Origin: Rhinopomastus cyanomelas
Taxonomy: Eukaryota > Chordata > Aves > Bucerotiformes > Rhinopomastidae
NCBI GenBank assembly: GCA_013400115.1
Contig: VXBP01008282.1
Coordinates: 255,929 to 319,928 of the forward strand
DNA: 64,000 nt
Direction of reading: 5' to 3'
The position numbers were made by a program, and so were the translations under genes. How positions within the stretch are numbered: position 1 is the stretch's first letter; the number at the start of each line of letters is the position of its first letter. Positions 62,901 to 64,000 of this stretch are shown here, in pieces. Below the pieces are notes generated by a model that searched no databases, was not told the DNA's origin, and saw only the letters and a program-made list of their open reading frames with translations.

Positions 62901-64000
62901 ATATATCCTTCAACTTTCAACCTCAAGAGCATTTGCTCGATAGTTCTGAGAAGAAAAGCAGTGATGCCCTTTGTAATTAGGAAACTGGAAAAATCAGTGA
63001 AGTACAGTTTCTTTCAATCCCTTTTTGCGATCAATTTCATAAGCCTATACTTTCAGCTGTGAGCTACATCAGTCTCTGGGTTTTCTTTATTATGGGATTA
63101 TTTTGTCAGAGTTGTTGCACTAGAAAAAAGGCACAAAGGGTGAGGAGTTGGACAATACATTGAAAATTTGGCTTAAAAATTCCCAAGGTTCTTTCAAAAC
63201 TAATGGGTCTAGGAGACAACAAAATAGAGGAAGAGGGATATCACCTGCCAGAGCAAAAGGACAGGACAGAGAGTTACAGCTAATGTCTCAGCTGTACCTC
63301 TGATCACACAAGGAGAGTGTAGAAAGATCAGAGTCTCTTGATGATGTGGAAGGTGCAAGGGAGAATGACTTTGTAATAAACAACACTCACTGCTCCCTTC
63401 TCCACTGTTTTCGCAGGTTGTTTTGGAAGCCGGTGTAGGAGTAACACTGCTTAAATTTTGTACTGTGTGCCTTGTCATATCCTGAAAATTTATGTAGCTG
63501 TTGCTATGGCTGCAGCTTCATCCACTGCATATTCTCAGCTCTCTACTGCTAAAATGCTTCATGGAGCACAAATTTCCACTGCAGTGGTACGAGAGAAATG
63601 GCATAAAATAGTCTGCTTTTTGATCCAGCTTATATTTCCATGTGTAGAATGTCATATGTATTTTGACAGAAGAGGTGCTGTCAGTCATCAAAAGCAGTTT
63701 CTTTTTCTGCTGATGCTGTAGAAATTAATTACTGTCTCTTCTCTCTTCAGGATATTGCAGAGGGCAATATGCTCACATATGTTTATGGAGCCTAACTTGT
63801 CGCTTTAACAGGCTCAGGATTGTTTTGTTTCAGTCCCATTTGGTTTATAGAGCCTTCTGTTTTTCCCAGTTTAGACGCAATTGTTCTAAACTTTTTTTCA
63901 GTGCTGTTAGGAGGTAAGTGCCAGGATTTAGCATGTATAACATTGTCTGAGGCATTTGTTCAGCTGTCTGTTGAATCCCCTGAAACTAATGCTCAGTCTC
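59916..64000. other. Unique AT-rich noncoding DNA
   Basis: No gene, RNA or known repeat recognised up to the window end. ORFs of up to 105 codons are without recognisable content. Confidence 0.55.

Noticed and set aside
1..64000. CRISPR array, bacterial operon or phage system
   Set aside because: No regularly spaced direct repeats, no ribosome-binding sites with long dense ORFs, and the CR1 elements mark the sequence as avian nuclear DNA.

Overview
The window reads as avian nuclear DNA: an AT-rich stretch, poor in CpG, with no recognisable protein-coding exon, interspersed with CR1 LINE retrotransposon fragments. The CR1 copies carry hallmarks known from birds: the conserved C-terminal end of ORF2, a short 3' UTR, and a tail of 8-bp ATTCTATG-type repeats with no poly(A). 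Together with a tRNA-headed SINE, one likely ERVL-type LTR and a GGAA microsatellite broken by an assembly gap, this fits an intergenic or deep-intronic macrochromosome segment. About 8 percent of the window is CR1-derived by my eye count. The species cannot be fixed from sequence alone. The tRNA-CR1 SINE would be compatible with a passerine, or another CR1-rich land-bird lineage, but this is inference.

Layout. 1-152: 3' end of a sense CR1 cut by the window edge. 153-12461: unique DNA with two antisense CR1 fragments (5488-5890, 8831-9280). 12462-13130: a longer antisense CR1 of another subfamily. 14852-14984: two CR1 3' ends joined tail to head. 19130-19236: a short CR1 tail. 19237-30207: about 11 kb with no repeat I recognise, including a GC-rich block at 23337-23861. 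30208-36153: four short CR1 tails, one of which (32708-32900) keeps many CpGs and looks youngest. 38805-44987: a repeat cluster holding an antisense CR1, a tRNA-CR1 SINE, an LTR-like element, a long antisense CR1 ORF2 remnant, a GC-rich promoter-like block with TATA box and splice donor on the minus strand, and two tandem sense CR1 copies. 47546-47740 and 49064-49845: CR1 copies of two further subfamilies. 49846-64000: mostly unique AT-rich DNA with a diverged 191-bp duplication at 58271-58542 and a gap-interrupted VNTR at 59686-59915.

No host gene, functional RNA gene or operon-like unit could be supported. The open reading frames are short; those with recognisable content are CR1 ORF2 remnants or their antisense shadows. 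The most interesting items are the tRNA-CR1 composite SINE, the TATA/donor-bearing GC block, the nested and tandem CR1 insertions, and several CpG-retaining patches that could be conserved noncoding elements.
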